A model generated the notes under the pieces. That model did not search any database and was not told the origin of the DNA. It saw only the letters and a program-made list of their open reading frames with translations. From Sporolactobacillus sp. CQH2019 (lineage in GTDB: Bacteria > Bacillota > Bacilli > Bacillales > Sporolactobacillaceae): a DNA stretch of 64,000 bases. How positions within the stretch are numbered: the first letter of the stretch is position 1; each line of letters starts with the position of its first letter. Below are positions 9,216-18,373 of this stretch, piece after piece. The translations under genes were made by a program, and so were the position numbers. The stretch is from positions 279,641-343,640 of the forward strand of contig NZ_JARAJZ010000005.1 of the NCBI RefSeq assembly GCF_028765345.1. The letters are read 5' to 3'.

Positions 9216-10322
9216 TTACATTTTGAACACCATGCAATTTTTTGTCAGCGCTTCAAGCTGTTTTTGATTGATTCCGAATCCGATTCCTTTACCGTCCGGG
9301 ACACGGATATAACCATTTTCAACTTTTATCTCAGGTTCAATAATGTCGCGCGGCCAATAGCGTGAAGAAGCAAACAGATCTCCCGGAAGTGTGAAGCCTT
9401 CAAGCGCCGCCAGAGCAATATTGTGTGCTTTAGCTACGCCGAATTCAATCATTCCCCCGCACCAGAGCGGAATGCCTTCTTTCAGACAAAGTCCGTGAAT
9501 TTTCAGAGCCTCGGCCCAGCCGCCGACGCGGGCCATTTTCAGATTGACGACCCGGCAGCTGCCGAGCTTCAAAGCAGAACGTGCATCATCAAGCGAGCAA
9601 ATACTTTCATCCAGACAGACCGGCGTTTTTATCTGATGCTGCAGGGCCGCATGTTCAACGAGATCGTTGTACGCAAACGGCTGCTCGATCATTTGCAGTT
9701 TAAAGGCATCGAGCTGCTTCAGATGCTCCAGATCCCGTAACGAATAGGCCGAGTTGGCATCGGCCGTCAAAGCTATATCCGGAAACCGGTCTCTGATTAG
9801 AGAAAGCAGGGCTACATCCGTCGAACGGGAAATCTTTATTTTGTAGCGCTGATAACCGGATGCCGAATAATGTTCAATCTGCCGGACCGCCTCTTCATTA
9901 TTTCCCGCTGCAATCACGGCGCCAGCCGCCACTTTTTTTCTCACCGATCCGACTAACCGGCCGAGATACAGGCCTTTTTCCTTGGCATACAGATCCCATA
10001 TTGCCTGGCTTAAGCCCGATTTGGCCATCCTGTTTCTCCGAATGCCGGACCATAGGGCATCCAGCACCCGGGGACCGGAAATTTCCCGATGCCGCATCAG
10101 GGGAATTAAATAGTCACGCAGCATCAGCCAGCAGGTAGCGATTGTTTCCTCCGTATACCACGGGCTGGAAAAAGGATCGGCTTCCCCATAGCCTGTTCTT
10201 CCCTCCCGATCCCTGGCTTCAATGATAATCGCTTCACGCTTTGTGACGGTTTCCAGGTGAGTGATGAAAGGTGTTTTCAGCGGCGATGAAATTAGTCGAA
10301 GGGTGATTGAATCAATCTCCAT
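9216..10322 (-). CDS. menC: o-Succinylbenzoate synthase (menaquinone biosynthesis)
   Basis: 368 residues, enolase superfamily. Dehydrates 2-succinyl-6-hydroxy-2,4-cyclohexadiene-1-carboxylate to o-succinylbenzoate. The active-site set is visible in order: KIKISRS (Lys pair), TADANS (Asp), MIEQPF (Glu), LDESI (Asp) and VNLKMARVGG (Lys). ATG with GGGAG about 7 nt upstream. It is the last gene of menF-menD-menH-menC, 50 nt after menH, and ends at a clear terminator. In Bacillus subtilis menB and menE lie between menH and menC; here they are absent. Dual N-acylamino acid racemase activity is known in this family and cannot be excluded, but the context favours the menaquinone role. Confidence 0.93.
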   Translation of the reverse strand: MEIDSITLRLISSPLKTPFITHLETVTKREAIIIEARDREGRTGYGEADPFSSPWYTEETIATCWLMLRDYLIPLMRHREISGPRVLDALWSGIRRNRMAKSGLSQAIWDLYAKEKGLYLGRLVGSVRKKVAAGAVIAAGNNEEAVRQIEHYSASGYQRYKIKISRSTDVALLSLIRDRFPDIALTADANSAYSLRDLEHLKQLDAFKLQMIEQPFAYNDLVEHAALQHQIKTPVCLDESICSLDDARSALKLGSCRVVNLKMARVGGWAEALKIHGLCLKEGIPLWCGGMIEFGVAKAHNIALAALEGFTLPGDLFASSRYWPRDIIEPEIKVENGYIRVPDGKGIGFGINQKQLEALTKNCMVFKM

Positions 10323-10372
10323 CTCATCACTCCCACTTCAGTCGAGCCAAAATTTTCGGCCGGACAGACAGT

Positions 10373-11194
10373 CTATTTGCGTCCGGTACGGTCGATCAGA
10401 AACTTGAGGGCTTTTTGCGAAAAAACCGACTCCTTTTCGAGATGAACCGCATGGCCGGCCGAACCAATCACTTGCCGGTCCGCTTTTTTTAAACGTTTGC
10501 CCATCTGATCCGCAATGCGGCAAAATTTCCGGTCAAGCCGGCCCGTCAGCAACAAAACCGGAAAAGAGAGCGAATCAAGATCATCCCACCACGACGGCTG
10601 GGAACCGGTGCCCATGCCGAGCAGGCTGCCCGCCAGTCCGTTTTCACTGCACGCCAGCCGTTCCCTTCTTAATTTTTCCCGTTTTTCCGCCGCCATCTGC
10701 TTCTGCGATTCAAAAAGGGGGATGTTCTCCCAATAATCAACAAACCGCCTGATTCCCGAATGCCTGATAAAATCGGCGAGTTTTCGATCGTGGAGCCTGC
10801 GTGCTTTCCGGCTGTCTTCATCCGCCAGTCCGGGTGAGGCGCTTTCGAGTATCAGGCTGCGAACCCGGTCCGGGCAGGTACAGGCAAAACCGAGTGCGAG
10901 CCTTCCGCCCATCGAATAGCCCAGAATATGTACTTTCTCAAGCCCCAGCCTGTCAATCAGGGCTGCCAGGTCATTGACGGCTTCATCCATTGCATATCGC
11001 CGCGGATCTGCCGGACAGGCCGTCTGTCCGTGTCCCATTAAATCGATTTTGACCAGCCTGAACCGGTCTCCGAGCGCCTGATCGAGAAACTGCCAAGTCG
11101 CGAGACTTCCTGTGAATCCATGAAGAAGCAGCACCGTTTCGCCCTGTCCGGACATTTCAATATGATAGGCGATGCCGCGAAGTGTGACGATCAT
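10373..11194 (-). CDS. menH: 2-Succinyl-6-hydroxy-2,4-cyclohexadiene-1-carboxylate synthase
   Basis: 273 residues, alpha/beta hydrolase fold. Eliminates pyruvate from the MenD product. The oxyanion-hole motif LLHGFTG is near residue 23, the nucleophile elbow is GYSMGG, the acid lies in TGRLDRKF and the histidine in GSAGHAVHLE. The ATG overlaps the menD stop codon (ATGA), so translation is probably coupled. An AAGGGACGG ribosome binding site lies inside the end of menD. Position between menD and menC makes the assignment secure compared with the many generic hydrolases of this fold. Confidence 0.92.
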   Translation of the reverse strand: MIVTLRGIAYHIEMSGQGETVLLLHGFTGSLATWQFLDQALGDRFRLVKIDLMGHGQTACPADPRRYAMDEAVNDLAALIDRLGLEKVHILGYSMGGRLALGFACTCPDRVRSLILESASPGLADEDSRKARRLHDRKLADFIRHSGIRRFVDYWENIPLFESQKQMAAEKREKLRRERLACSENGLAGSLLGMGTGSQPSWWDDLDSLSFPVLLLTGRLDRKFCRIADQMGKRLKKADRQVIGSAGHAVHLEKESVFSQKALKFLIDRTGRK

Positions 11195-12939
11195 TGTCCG
11201 TCCCTTCCTAAAACCGCCGATATTTGTTCATTGACAAGGAGCCTTAGCCGCCCCCGTCTGCGGACGTTTTCTTCACGGTTTGTCCGGATCTCAATGATTT
11301 TCAATCCCGGTTTTGAAAACGAACGGGTGAAGGCCGCTGTAAATTCGCTCCAGCTGCGGACATTCTGATAATCTGCTCCATAGAGCCGTGCCGCATTGGC
11401 AAAATCCAGCCCGTGGGGCGTGCCGAACAGTGTTTCAAAATAATCCTTTTCCGCAGCCTGGGGGAGGAACGAAAAGATTCCGCCCCCGTTGTTATTGATC
11501 AGAACGATGGTCAGATCGGTCCGCTGCTGTTTGGCCGCCAGGAGACCGTTCATATCGTGAAAAAAGCTGAGATCGCCGATCACGAGTACTGTGGGCTTGC
11601 CGGCAAGGCTGACGCCGACGGCAGTCGAAACGACACCGTCGATTCCGTTTGCGCCCCGATTGGCATAGACCGCCGCATCCCGGGTGTCTGTAAAGAGAAA
11701 CGTATCCAGCTCCCGGATCGGCATGCTGTTTCCGACAAACAGGCAGGATTGATCGGGCAGCAAATCGCCGATCTGAACCATGGCTTTTTCCTCACTCAGC
11801 TTTTGTTCATCACGGACACTGAGCAGTGCCGTTTTGGCAGCCTGATTGATTTTTTTCCAAAGGAGCGGCCAGTCCCGGCGCCCGCTCTGCGGAAGAAGTC
11901 CGGTCAGATCACGGCAAAACCGTTCTTCATCGCAGTAAATCATTTCCGTTGCCGCCGCTGAAGGATCGCGCCAGCCCCGGCCGCCGTCAACCACAAAGTG
12001 AGGCGTCCGCTGCTTTTTCAGCCAAAGCGTCAGGGCTTTGGAAACAGGCATCGGCCCGAAACGGATGATCAAATCCGGCTGAAGAAGCGAAGCCGTCCGA
12101 TCATCCCGCAAAAAAGCATCGTAGCACTCGATGATGTTTGAAAAAGCATGCGGTCCGCGTCTGAGCTGCGAAAGCGGATCGGCAAGAATCGGAAAACCGA
12201 GATGCTCCGCAAAAGCCGTTACGGCCTCTTCTGTCCCTGAGGATTCCAGCTGCCCGCAGATAATGATCCCTTTTTGGGCTGTTCGGATCGTTTCAGCAAT
12301 CAAACGATTGTCTGAAACGGACAGGGCGAGTAGACCGCCGTGTATGCGGACAGCTTTTTCCTCCTGCCGGCGATAGCCGGCGGCCGTCTTCATGTCCGGC
12401 AGAAGCGGTTCTCTTAACGGAAAATTAAGATGCACCGGGCCGAAAGGACGGGTAAGAGCCAGCGAAACGGCCCGGGCGCAGACGGTCCGCGTGTGCCGGA
12501 GCAGGGAAAGGCCGTTTTCCGGTACCTCCATTTCGATAAACTGTTTCACATGGCTGCCGTACAATTCCGACTGGCCGATCGTCTGCGGCGCGCCGACATT
12601 CTGAAGCTCGTAAGGCCGGTCTGCCGTCAGTACAAGAAGCGGAACCCGGGCGCAGAATGCCTCGACGACGGCCGGATAATAATTGGCCGTTGCCGTTCCC
12701 GACGTGCAAAGCAGCGCGACCGGTTTTTTCTTTGCTTTAGCCAGACCAAGTGCCAGGAAAGCGGCAGAACGCTCGTCAATATCAAGATAAACCCGGATTT
12801 CCGGATTTTCCGCAAAAAGCAGGGCAAGCGGTGTGGATCTGGAGCCAGGGCTTATGACGACATCGCGGACCCCGTTAATCGAAAGTTCATCAACAAAAGA
12901 AGATAAGTAAGCCGTAAGCAGTTCACTATGATTCATCAT
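11191..12939 (-). CDS. menD: 2-Succinyl-5-enolpyruvyl-6-hydroxy-3-cyclohexene-1-carboxylate synthase
   Basis: 582 residues, ThDP-dependent. Joins isochorismate and the ThDP-bound succinic semialdehyde derived from 2-oxoglutarate. The N-terminal Pyr domain has SPGSRSTPLAL (30-40) and the glutamate that activates ThDP in DIDERSAAF. The C-terminal PP domain has GDLSFFHDMN (455-464) followed by INNNGGG (481-487), the GDG-N type magnesium site in its MenD form. The start ATG overlaps the menF stop codon; a second ATG follows directly and has better spacing from GAGGTG. Length is normal for the family. Confidence 0.95.
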   Translation of the reverse strand: MMNHSELLTAYLSSFVDELSINGVRDVVISPGSRSTPLALLFAENPEIRVYLDIDERSAAFLALGLAKAKKKPVALLCTSGTATANYYPAVVEAFCARVPLLVLTADRPYELQNVGAPQTIGQSELYGSHVKQFIEMEVPENGLSLLRHTRTVCARAVSLALTRPFGPVHLNFPLREPLLPDMKTAAGYRRQEEKAVRIHGGLLALSVSDNRLIAETIRTAQKGIIICGQLESSGTEEAVTAFAEHLGFPILADPLSQLRRGPHAFSNIIECYDAFLRDDRTASLLQPDLIIRFGPMPVSKALTLWLKKQRTPHFVVDGGRGWRDPSAAATEMIYCDEERFCRDLTGLLPQSGRRDWPLLWKKINQAAKTALLSVRDEQKLSEEKAMVQIGDLLPDQSCLFVGNSMPIRELDTFLFTDTRDAAVYANRGANGIDGVVSTAVGVSLAGKPTVLVIGDLSFFHDMNGLLAAKQQRTDLTIVLINNNGGGIFSFLPQAAEKDYFETLFGTPHGLDFANAARLYGADYQNVRSWSEFTAAFTRSFSKPGLKIIEIRTNREENVRRRGRLRLLVNEQISAVLGRDGQ

Positions 12940-14336
12940 TTCACCTCAAATGCGCTCAGCATCGGACGGAATTTGACCGCTGTTTCTTCATATTCTTTTT
13001 CCGCTATTGAGCCCTCAATCACGCCGCACCCGGCAAAAAGCGTTGCCTGCTTTCCCCGGATCAGCGCCGAACGGATCCCGACCGCGAACTCGCCGTTGCC
13101 AAATGCGTCCGACCAGCCGATCGGAGAAGCATATAATCCGCGTTCCAGATTTTCATTTTCGCGGATCCAGTCTACCGCCTGTTCCGTAGGAACGCCTCCG
13201 AGCGCCGGCGTCGGATGAAGCCGGTCGATCACATCGAAAACGGAAAACTCCGGATTGCACAGGCCCTGTACGGGAGTATATAAATGCTGAATATGTTTGT
13301 TCTTCATCAGAACCGGTTCAACGGGCACATTTAAGCTTTGGCACAGCCCGCCGAGCGCTTTTTTAATCGTCGAAACGACGTACTGATGTTCAAGCCGGTT
13401 TTTGGGATCGTTTAATAATGCTTCTCCCAGCCGTTCGTCGCTTTCTTCGTCTTTTCCCCGGACCATCGAACCCGCAAGACATGCCGAAAATAACTCACTG
13501 CCTTTTTTCCGGACAAGGCGTTCGGGGGTCGCTCCGAGAAAACAGTCGCCGGCGGATTCCAGGCTGAAAATAAAATTGCCTTTCTGCTGCTCCTGCAGCC
13601 TGTTTAAAACGGTTTCGGGATTGATCGGATCATCAAAAGCCAATTCCAGGGCCCTCGCCAATACTATTTTGTTAAGGCCGGACGTTTTGATTTGATCGAC
13701 AGCCTTTCGGACGGTCCTTTTCCATTCATCCGGCTTTTTTTCTTCCTTTTCCATCAGCCGGCCCCTGAAATCCGGGACTGCAGGGAACTCCCCTGCTGCA
13801 TTCTTTTTCATTTCTTGCAGGCGGCCCATCAGCTTTTTGGGATCGTCTCCGGCCGCGCAGGCTAAATTCAGCGTCAGATAAGCCTGTCCGTGAAAATCGG
13901 TCAGCGATACGGCCGGAATAGAAAACAAACCGGTCCCGAAGCGGCGCCAGAGCCGGGAAGGTTTCGTCTTCGGATCAAAAGAGAAAGCGCCGAGAAGGAG
14001 CGGACCGGTGCCTTCCCGGCCGGTAATTCCGGACAGAACGGCTTGATCCAGAATTTCCGACCATGTGTCTCTGACATTTTTAACACGTGAAACTTCTTTA
14101 TCTGCTTCTATCTTAACTGCTTGTCCCAATCCGGCAATGATCTCATTGCCCGTCCCGTTTCGCCAAAAAAAACGTCCTTCGGAAAATCGGGACCGGCCCC
14201 TGTAAGAGAACGACAACGGGTCGACAGCGCCGGTTCTTTCCGTCAGGCTGAATAGAACCTTCCGACCCAGCCTGCCGGCTCTCTGAACGGCGGCCAGCAG
14301 TCCGTCATATTCTTCTGTTTCATAAGAGACAGCCAA
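12936..14336 (-). CDS. menF: Isochorismate synthase (menaquinone-specific)
   Basis: 466 residues if it starts at the TTG at 14336, which has AGGGTGA 5 nt upstream; a GTG three codons earlier (14345) overlaps that site and is less likely. Converts chorismate to isochorismate. The chorismate-binding domain fills the C-terminal half: KIVLARALEL, GATPERLVRK, ACLAGSMVRG, EHQYVV, QHLYTPVQG and HPTPALGGVPTE. The N-terminal third is the variable domain of the MenF/EntC group. First gene of a tight four-gene operon with a promoter about 50 nt upstream. Paralogous DhbC/EntC is the only serious alternative and is excluded by context. Confidence 0.94.
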   Translation of the reverse strand: MAVSYETEEYDGLLAAVQRAGRLGRKVLFSLTERTGAVDPLSFSYRGRSRFSEGRFFWRNGTGNEIIAGLGQAVKIEADKEVSRVKNVRDTWSEILDQAVLSGITGREGTGPLLLGAFSFDPKTKPSRLWRRFGTGLFSIPAVSLTDFHGQAYLTLNLACAAGDDPKKLMGRLQEMKKNAAGEFPAVPDFRGRLMEKEEKKPDEWKRTVRKAVDQIKTSGLNKIVLARALELAFDDPINPETVLNRLQEQQKGNFIFSLESAGDCFLGATPERLVRKKGSELFSACLAGSMVRGKDEESDERLGEALLNDPKNRLEHQYVVSTIKKALGGLCQSLNVPVEPVLMKNKHIQHLYTPVQGLCNPEFSVFDVIDRLHPTPALGGVPTEQAVDWIRENENLERGLYASPIGWSDAFGNGEFAVGIRSALIRGKQATLFAGCGVIEGSIAEKEYEETAVKFRPMLSAFEVK

Positions 14337-14382
14337 TACAATCACCCTAAATTCAATATAATGTACGAATTAACTACCCTAT

Positions 14383-14412
14383 AAGATACTGCTTCAGCCG
14401 GAGCACTGTCAA
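14383..14412 (-). promoter_or_regulatory. Sigma-A-type promoter of the men operon
   Basis: On the minus strand TTGACA (complement of 14407-14412), an 18-nt spacer and TATCTT (complement of 14383-14388) lie about 47 nt before the menF start codon. The -35 is perfect and the -10 matches at four of six positions. Confidence 0.55.
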
Positions 14413-14448
14413 TCAAAGGCGCTGCCTATATCTTTCAACGGATGTAGA

Positions 14449-14520
14449 CGAATTGATCGAATTTGTTATAAATTCGACGAATATATCTAATCGAAGATCA
14501 ATTAGACTATTTTGTCGAAT
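14449..14520. promoter_or_regulatory. Cluster of CGAAT motifs with a central palindrome, probable operator
   Basis: CGAAT occurs at 14449, 14458, 14478 and 14516, and CGAAG at 14492. ATTCGACGAAT at 14472-14482 is a perfect inverted repeat around one central base. The cluster reaches into the -35/-10 region of the rightward promoter and lies just upstream of the leftward men promoter. It is a good candidate for the binding site of the HTH protein encoded next to it. Confidence 0.5.
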
Positions 14521-14531
14521 ACATCTATAAT
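14502..14531 (+). promoter_or_regulatory. Promoter of the SatD-like/DUF3307 operon
   Basis: TTAGAC (14502-14507), an 18-nt spacer and a perfect TATAAT (14526-14531). Transcription would begin near 14538, about 78 nt before the start codon. One CGAAT motif (14516-14520) lies inside the spacer, as expected for repression. Confidence 0.55.
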
Positions 14532-14615
14532 AAGTGTACCGATTTTATCAATATTATCAAAAAGCTGAAAAACAGATGCGAACAAATGTTTTTAATGATA
14601 AAATGGAGGCAGCAA

Positions 14616-15389
14616 ATGAAACGATATATTTCAGTTTTTATTATGGATATCAGCAGCTCGTCTTCCAAGGACAATTGGAACCGGATCACCGATTATCTGC
14701 AGGAATGGGAGCACGTGATCGACGGCTGGTGCAGCAATATTATGACGGCCAAGGTGTCGCATCGGCGCGGGGACGAAATCCTGTTTGTCGGCGAACACTG
14801 CTTTTCCGCTTACACGATTGCTCATTACATGAACCTGTTTTGGAAGTTTGCGAAACAGAGGCCTTATTTCGGGCTGTCGCACGGTGCCGTGTCGGAGGAC
14901 ATTGACCGGCTCGATATCGAGATCTGGAATCATCCGCTGATCAAACAGGCCCGGTCCCAGAATGAAAAGATTAAACGGGACAGGGACCGGAAAATAACGA
15001 TGCGCTTTGCCGATGAATCCGATTTGCACAACCTGATCTCGAACGCGGACGTCCTGAATCTGTTGATCGAAAATCAGCTCGTTCTGCAGCAGGGACAATC
15101 GGAAAATCAAAGGCTGGTTTATGCCCTCTACTCCATTTTCAATGAACAGAAAATAATTGCCCGACTCCTTAACAAGACGCCGTCCACGATATCTTCGCAT
15201 TTTACAAGAGGACGAAGCGAACTTTTGCAGAAAAATTTTTTTCAGATTCAGAAACTGCTCGGCCTGGAAGAAGGAGCCGGAGTACAGGATTTTAATCGAA
15301 TTCTGCTGCTGATTCACGACTTGAATGACGCTATCCGCGGACAATTGAAAAAATCAATGTCTTCGCTTCTTTTTTTTAATAAAGAATAG
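14616..15389 (+). CDS. SatD-like protein with C-terminal helix-turn-helix
   Basis: 257 residues from the ATG at 14616, chosen for the GGAGGC ribosome binding site 5 nt before it. The N-terminal half starts KRYISVFIMDIS and carries RRGDEILFV (residues 50-58) and PYFGLSHG. These resemble SatD-family proteins, whose fold is related to nucleotide cyclases, but catalytic residues cannot be confirmed. Residues about 168-206 form an HTH (FNEQKIIARLLNKTPSTISS and onward). It is followed 18 nt later by a DUF3307 membrane protein, the pairing seen in streptococcal satD/satE and in many other bacteria. Promoter architecture with repeated CGAAT suggests autoregulation. Function is unknown; the SatD relation is moderately sure. 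Confidence 0.6.
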   Translation: MKRYISVFIMDISSSSSKDNWNRITDYLQEWEHVIDGWCSNIMTAKVSHRRGDEILFVGEHCFSAYTIAHYMNLFWKFAKQRPYFGLSHGAVSEDIDRLDIEIWNHPLIKQARSQNEKIKRDRDRKITMRFADESDLHNLISNADVLNLLIENQLVLQQGQSENQRLVYALYSIFNEQKIIARLLNKTPSTISSHFTRGRSELLQKNFFQIQKLLGLEEGAGVQDFNRILLLIHDLNDAIRGQLKKSMSSLLFFNKE

Positions 15390-15407
15390 ACTAAGAAGGG
15401 AAAATGG

Positions 15408-16277
15408 ATGATTTTTCTAAGCCTGATTCTGGCCCATTTAGTGGGTGATTTTTATCTGCAGACCCGTACAATGGCCGCGCATAAATCCCAATATCTGATC
15501 AGGCATTTAGTGCATCACCTGATTCTCACCCTTTTCGTTTTGACGCTTCTGGCGCTCGCAAACCAGCGGCTCCATCTTTCATTCTTTCAGATCGCCTGCG
15601 CATCGCTCATGATTGTTCTCTTCCATTATGGCATCGATCAGGGAAAAATAATTGTTTCAAAAAAACACGGTTCTCCTTTATATCCGCTTTATCTGTTTGT
15701 GATCGACCAGTTTCTGCACGTTGCTTCAATCATGTTCGTCTGTGCGTTTTTTCTGAACGTGAATTTTCCGGCTTATTTCGATCGGCTGTCCGCAGTCATT
15801 AAGAAGGGACTCCCCCTTCAGGCAGCGCCGGTCAGTGTCCTTCTGCTTCTGGCGATCATGCTGATCGTCGCAACAACAGTCAGCGGTCATTTCATCAGAT
15901 TTCTTGTCGGCATGATTCCCGACCGTTTATCCCTGTCTGAAGGAAAATATGTACTGACAAACCAGGAGACGGGATCGGACGCGTCCCGGAACACATCTTC
16001 TCTACAGGAAAAATACACTTATTTAATCAATAAAAAGAGCGATCGCACGCGAGGCGTGACTATCGGTTATTTTGAGAGGCTGCTGGTCATTGTCCTGATG
16101 GCCAGCGGAGCCTATTCAGGCATCGCTTTCATTGCAGCGGCCAAGTCGATCGCACGCTTCAAACAGATGGACGACCGTGACTTTGCGGAATATTTTCTAT
16201 TGGGCACCCTTGCCTCAATGTTTATCGGCGTCGTTTGCGGAATCGTTATCAAATTCATCATAAGCCGCGCCCTGTAA
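15408..16277 (+). CDS. DUF3307 integral membrane protein
   Basis: 289 residues. The N-terminal LAHLVGDFYLQTRTMAAHKS (residues 8-27) is the DUF3307 hallmark, with conserved His and Asp residues in the first helix. About seven hydrophobic segments are visible, around residues 1-15, 38-52, 60-75, 98-120, 142-165, 222-245 and 262-285. A polar stretch at about 180-215 is probably a cytoplasmic loop. AAGGG lies about 7 nt before the ATG. It is co-transcribed with the SatD-like HTH protein. No function is established for the family. Confidence 0.75.
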   Translation: MIFLSLILAHLVGDFYLQTRTMAAHKSQYLIRHLVHHLILTLFVLTLLALANQRLHLSFFQIACASLMIVLFHYGIDQGKIIVSKKHGSPLYPLYLFVIDQFLHVASIMFVCAFFLNVNFPAYFDRLSAVIKKGLPLQAAPVSVLLLLAIMLIVATTVSGHFIRFLVGMIPDRLSLSEGKYVLTNQETGSDASRNTSSLQEKYTYLINKKSDRTRGVTIGYFERLLVIVLMASGAYSGIAFIAAAKSIARFKQMDDRDFAEYFLLGTLASMFIGVVCGIVIKFIISRAL

Positions 16278-16396
16278 TCGGCCGCTGTGAAATCCGGATT
16301 TTTACGGATACCGCCGGAAGAGGCTTTAGCAGGGGTTTGACGTTCAATTTTTAACGGACGGCATCAAGAGTCAGCCGGCCCGGCCGGTTATTGGAT

Positions 16397-18373
16397 TCAT
16401 TTTTTCGCAGCTGTAATCGACTGTGCCAGCAAATCCGCATAGACTTTCGAACCGGCCGTGTTCAGATGCACGGCATCCGGTTCGAAATAATCGGCGTGGC
16501 CCGCGCTCGCTGCATACCAGTTTACAAGACGTACATTGGGATACATGGATACCGCTTTTTGCAGCGACTGGTTGACCGTGGCCTGCCAGGGCCTGGGCAC
16601 TCGCGTATTGACTAAAATCACATGCCGGGCAGCACCGATCTCCCGGATCATTGAGGTCAGCTGATCCATCGAAAACGGACCGTTGGTACCCAGTTCAATG
16701 ACGACCGCGTCAGCCAGTTTTCCCTGGTTTTTAAGCTGCTGAATAATGCCCATGGCCTCATAAAATTGCCGTCCAACCTTTGCGTCCACAGTTGCTTTTG
16801 GAAATTCATTCATCAGGAACGGTTTAACGTCGGCCATGACCGAATCGCCGATAGCTGTGACAGGCTGTTCGCTGACAGCCGCAGCTTTCGCGGCCGGTTC
16901 ACCTTTGACAGGCGCTGCCTGCGCCGGCTGATGTGAACGTACGGCACGAGCCGTTTCCACCGAGGACTGAGCTCCGCCGCTGCTGGCGGCCGGTACTTTC
17001 TCCGCCTGCCGAACGCCGGCTGTATGCTGGGTGACCGCCGTCCGCTCGCTTGCATTCGACTCGTTCAGAGCGGCGAAGGCGGCAATAGCCGCCAGGCATA
17101 AGACGATACCCAGCACTCCGCCTCCGATAATTTTCCGCCGCGATTCCGGTTTGCTTACACTATGTATTTTCTCTCGGAACTGCGCGAACGAACCGTGTCT
17201 GATCGGATTTTCAATATACCGGAACGACAGCGACGAGATCAGGAAGATCAGGGCAACTTCCGCGATGCCGCGCACAATCTGCATGCCGCCCGAGTCGAAG
17301 TTGTTGCCCATCAATATAATAACCGGATACTGCCAGAGATATATTCCGTAAGACCGTGCACCGATCCAGCGAAGCGGAGCCAGGCCCAGACATTTCCCCA
17401 GCCATGTCGACGGGTGGGCTACCGCGGCGATCACAATAACGGTCGCTGCGGAGAGCACGAAAAGTCCGCCCCGGTAAAGGAACGGATCATACTCGTCGGC
17501 CATCGTAATCATAATGAAGATCATCACCATGGCAAGGGTTCCCATTAGATCGAGGAAGATTCGTGACCATCTCGAGAGGCTGGTTGAGAGTTTCTGACTC
17601 GGCCATATAAAGGCGAGCGCGGCACCGAGCAAAATGGAGAATGCACGGGTATCTGTACCATAGTAAACTCTGCTCGGATCCATATCAGGATGATAGAGTG
17701 CGGCCATCAGCAGGGCCGAAAGGGCGGCACCGGCCAGCGCAATGAAAAATAAATGTTTGCGGATGCCTGTGAATCTGATGGCGAAAAAGAGGAATAACGG
17801 CCAGATCAGATAGAATTGTTCCTCGACGGCGAGCGACCAGAAATGGATCAGAAGCGATGGATTGGCATAGCTTTGGAAATAGGAAAGCTGATGGAAAATG
17901 TACCACCAGTTGCTGACATAGAAAAGGGCAGCGACAGCGTCCCCTTTCAACGTGCCCAGGAGCTGCGGCCTGAACAGCGACGTCCAGACAAGCAGCAGAA
18001 CGACGGTCGAAATCATGCCCGGCAGCAGGCGTTTCGCCCGTCTCAGCCAGAAATGCTTAAGATGGATCGTCTGCGATCTCTCCCACTCGGAGACAAGCAG
18101 ATCGGTAATCAGATATCCTGAGAGAACAAAAAAAACACTGACGCCGAGCAGGCCTCCGCTGACCCAGGAAATGCCCAGATGATAGAAAATTACAGCCATA
18201 ACAGCGATAGCCCTCAGGCCGTCAAGCCCCGGCATATAGCGTCGGTGAAGGCGTCTTTCATTCAGGGCCGTCGACCGGCTCATCGGCGCCGGCCCTTTGC
18301 TTTTTATGCTTGTTTCAACTTCGTATGTATTCGGACTGCTGCTTGCTGCCGATTCAGCAAAATTCTGCTTCAT
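16397..18373 (-). CDS. oatA: OatA-type membrane O-acetyltransferase
   Basis: 658 residues. The N-terminal acyltransferase-3 domain (about 47-400) has around ten membrane helices and the motif LDGLRAIAV (50-58) followed by the conserved His65. A Ser/Ala/Pro-rich stretch (about 440-500) leads to an extracytoplasmic SGNH domain with GDS (Ser511), GTNG and a DxxH pair (Asp633/His636). This is the OatA architecture, which moves acetyl groups across the membrane onto muramic acid C6 and gives lysozyme resistance. Acetylation of another wall polymer or surface glycan is possible. The start has a poor ribosome binding site, and ATGs at codons 31 and 47 are alternatives. It faces the DUF3307 gene tail to tail. 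Confidence 0.85.
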   Translation of the reverse strand: MKQNFAESAASSSPNTYEVETSIKSKGPAPMSRSTALNERRLHRRYMPGLDGLRAIAVMAVIFYHLGISWVSGGLLGVSVFFVLSGYLITDLLVSEWERSQTIHLKHFWLRRAKRLLPGMISTVVLLLVWTSLFRPQLLGTLKGDAVAALFYVSNWWYIFHQLSYFQSYANPSLLIHFWSLAVEEQFYLIWPLFLFFAIRFTGIRKHLFFIALAGAALSALLMAALYHPDMDPSRVYYGTDTRAFSILLGAALAFIWPSQKLSTSLSRWSRIFLDLMGTLAMVMIFIMITMADEYDPFLYRGGLFVLSAATVIVIAAVAHPSTWLGKCLGLAPLRWIGARSYGIYLWQYPVIILMGNNFDSGGMQIVRGIAEVALIFLISSLSFRYIENPIRHGSFAQFREKIHSVSKPESRRKIIGGGVLGIVLCLAAIAAFAALNESNASERTAVTQHTAGVRQAEKVPAASSGGAQSSVETARAVRSHQPAQAAPVKGEPAAKAAAVSEQPVTAIGDSVMADVKPFLMNEFPKATVDAKVGRQFYEAMGIIQQLKNQGKLADAVVIELGTNGPFSMDQLTSMIREIGAARHVILVNTRVPRPWQATVNQSLQKAVSMYPNVRLVNWYAASAGHADYFEPDAVHLNTAGSKVYADLLAQSITAAKK

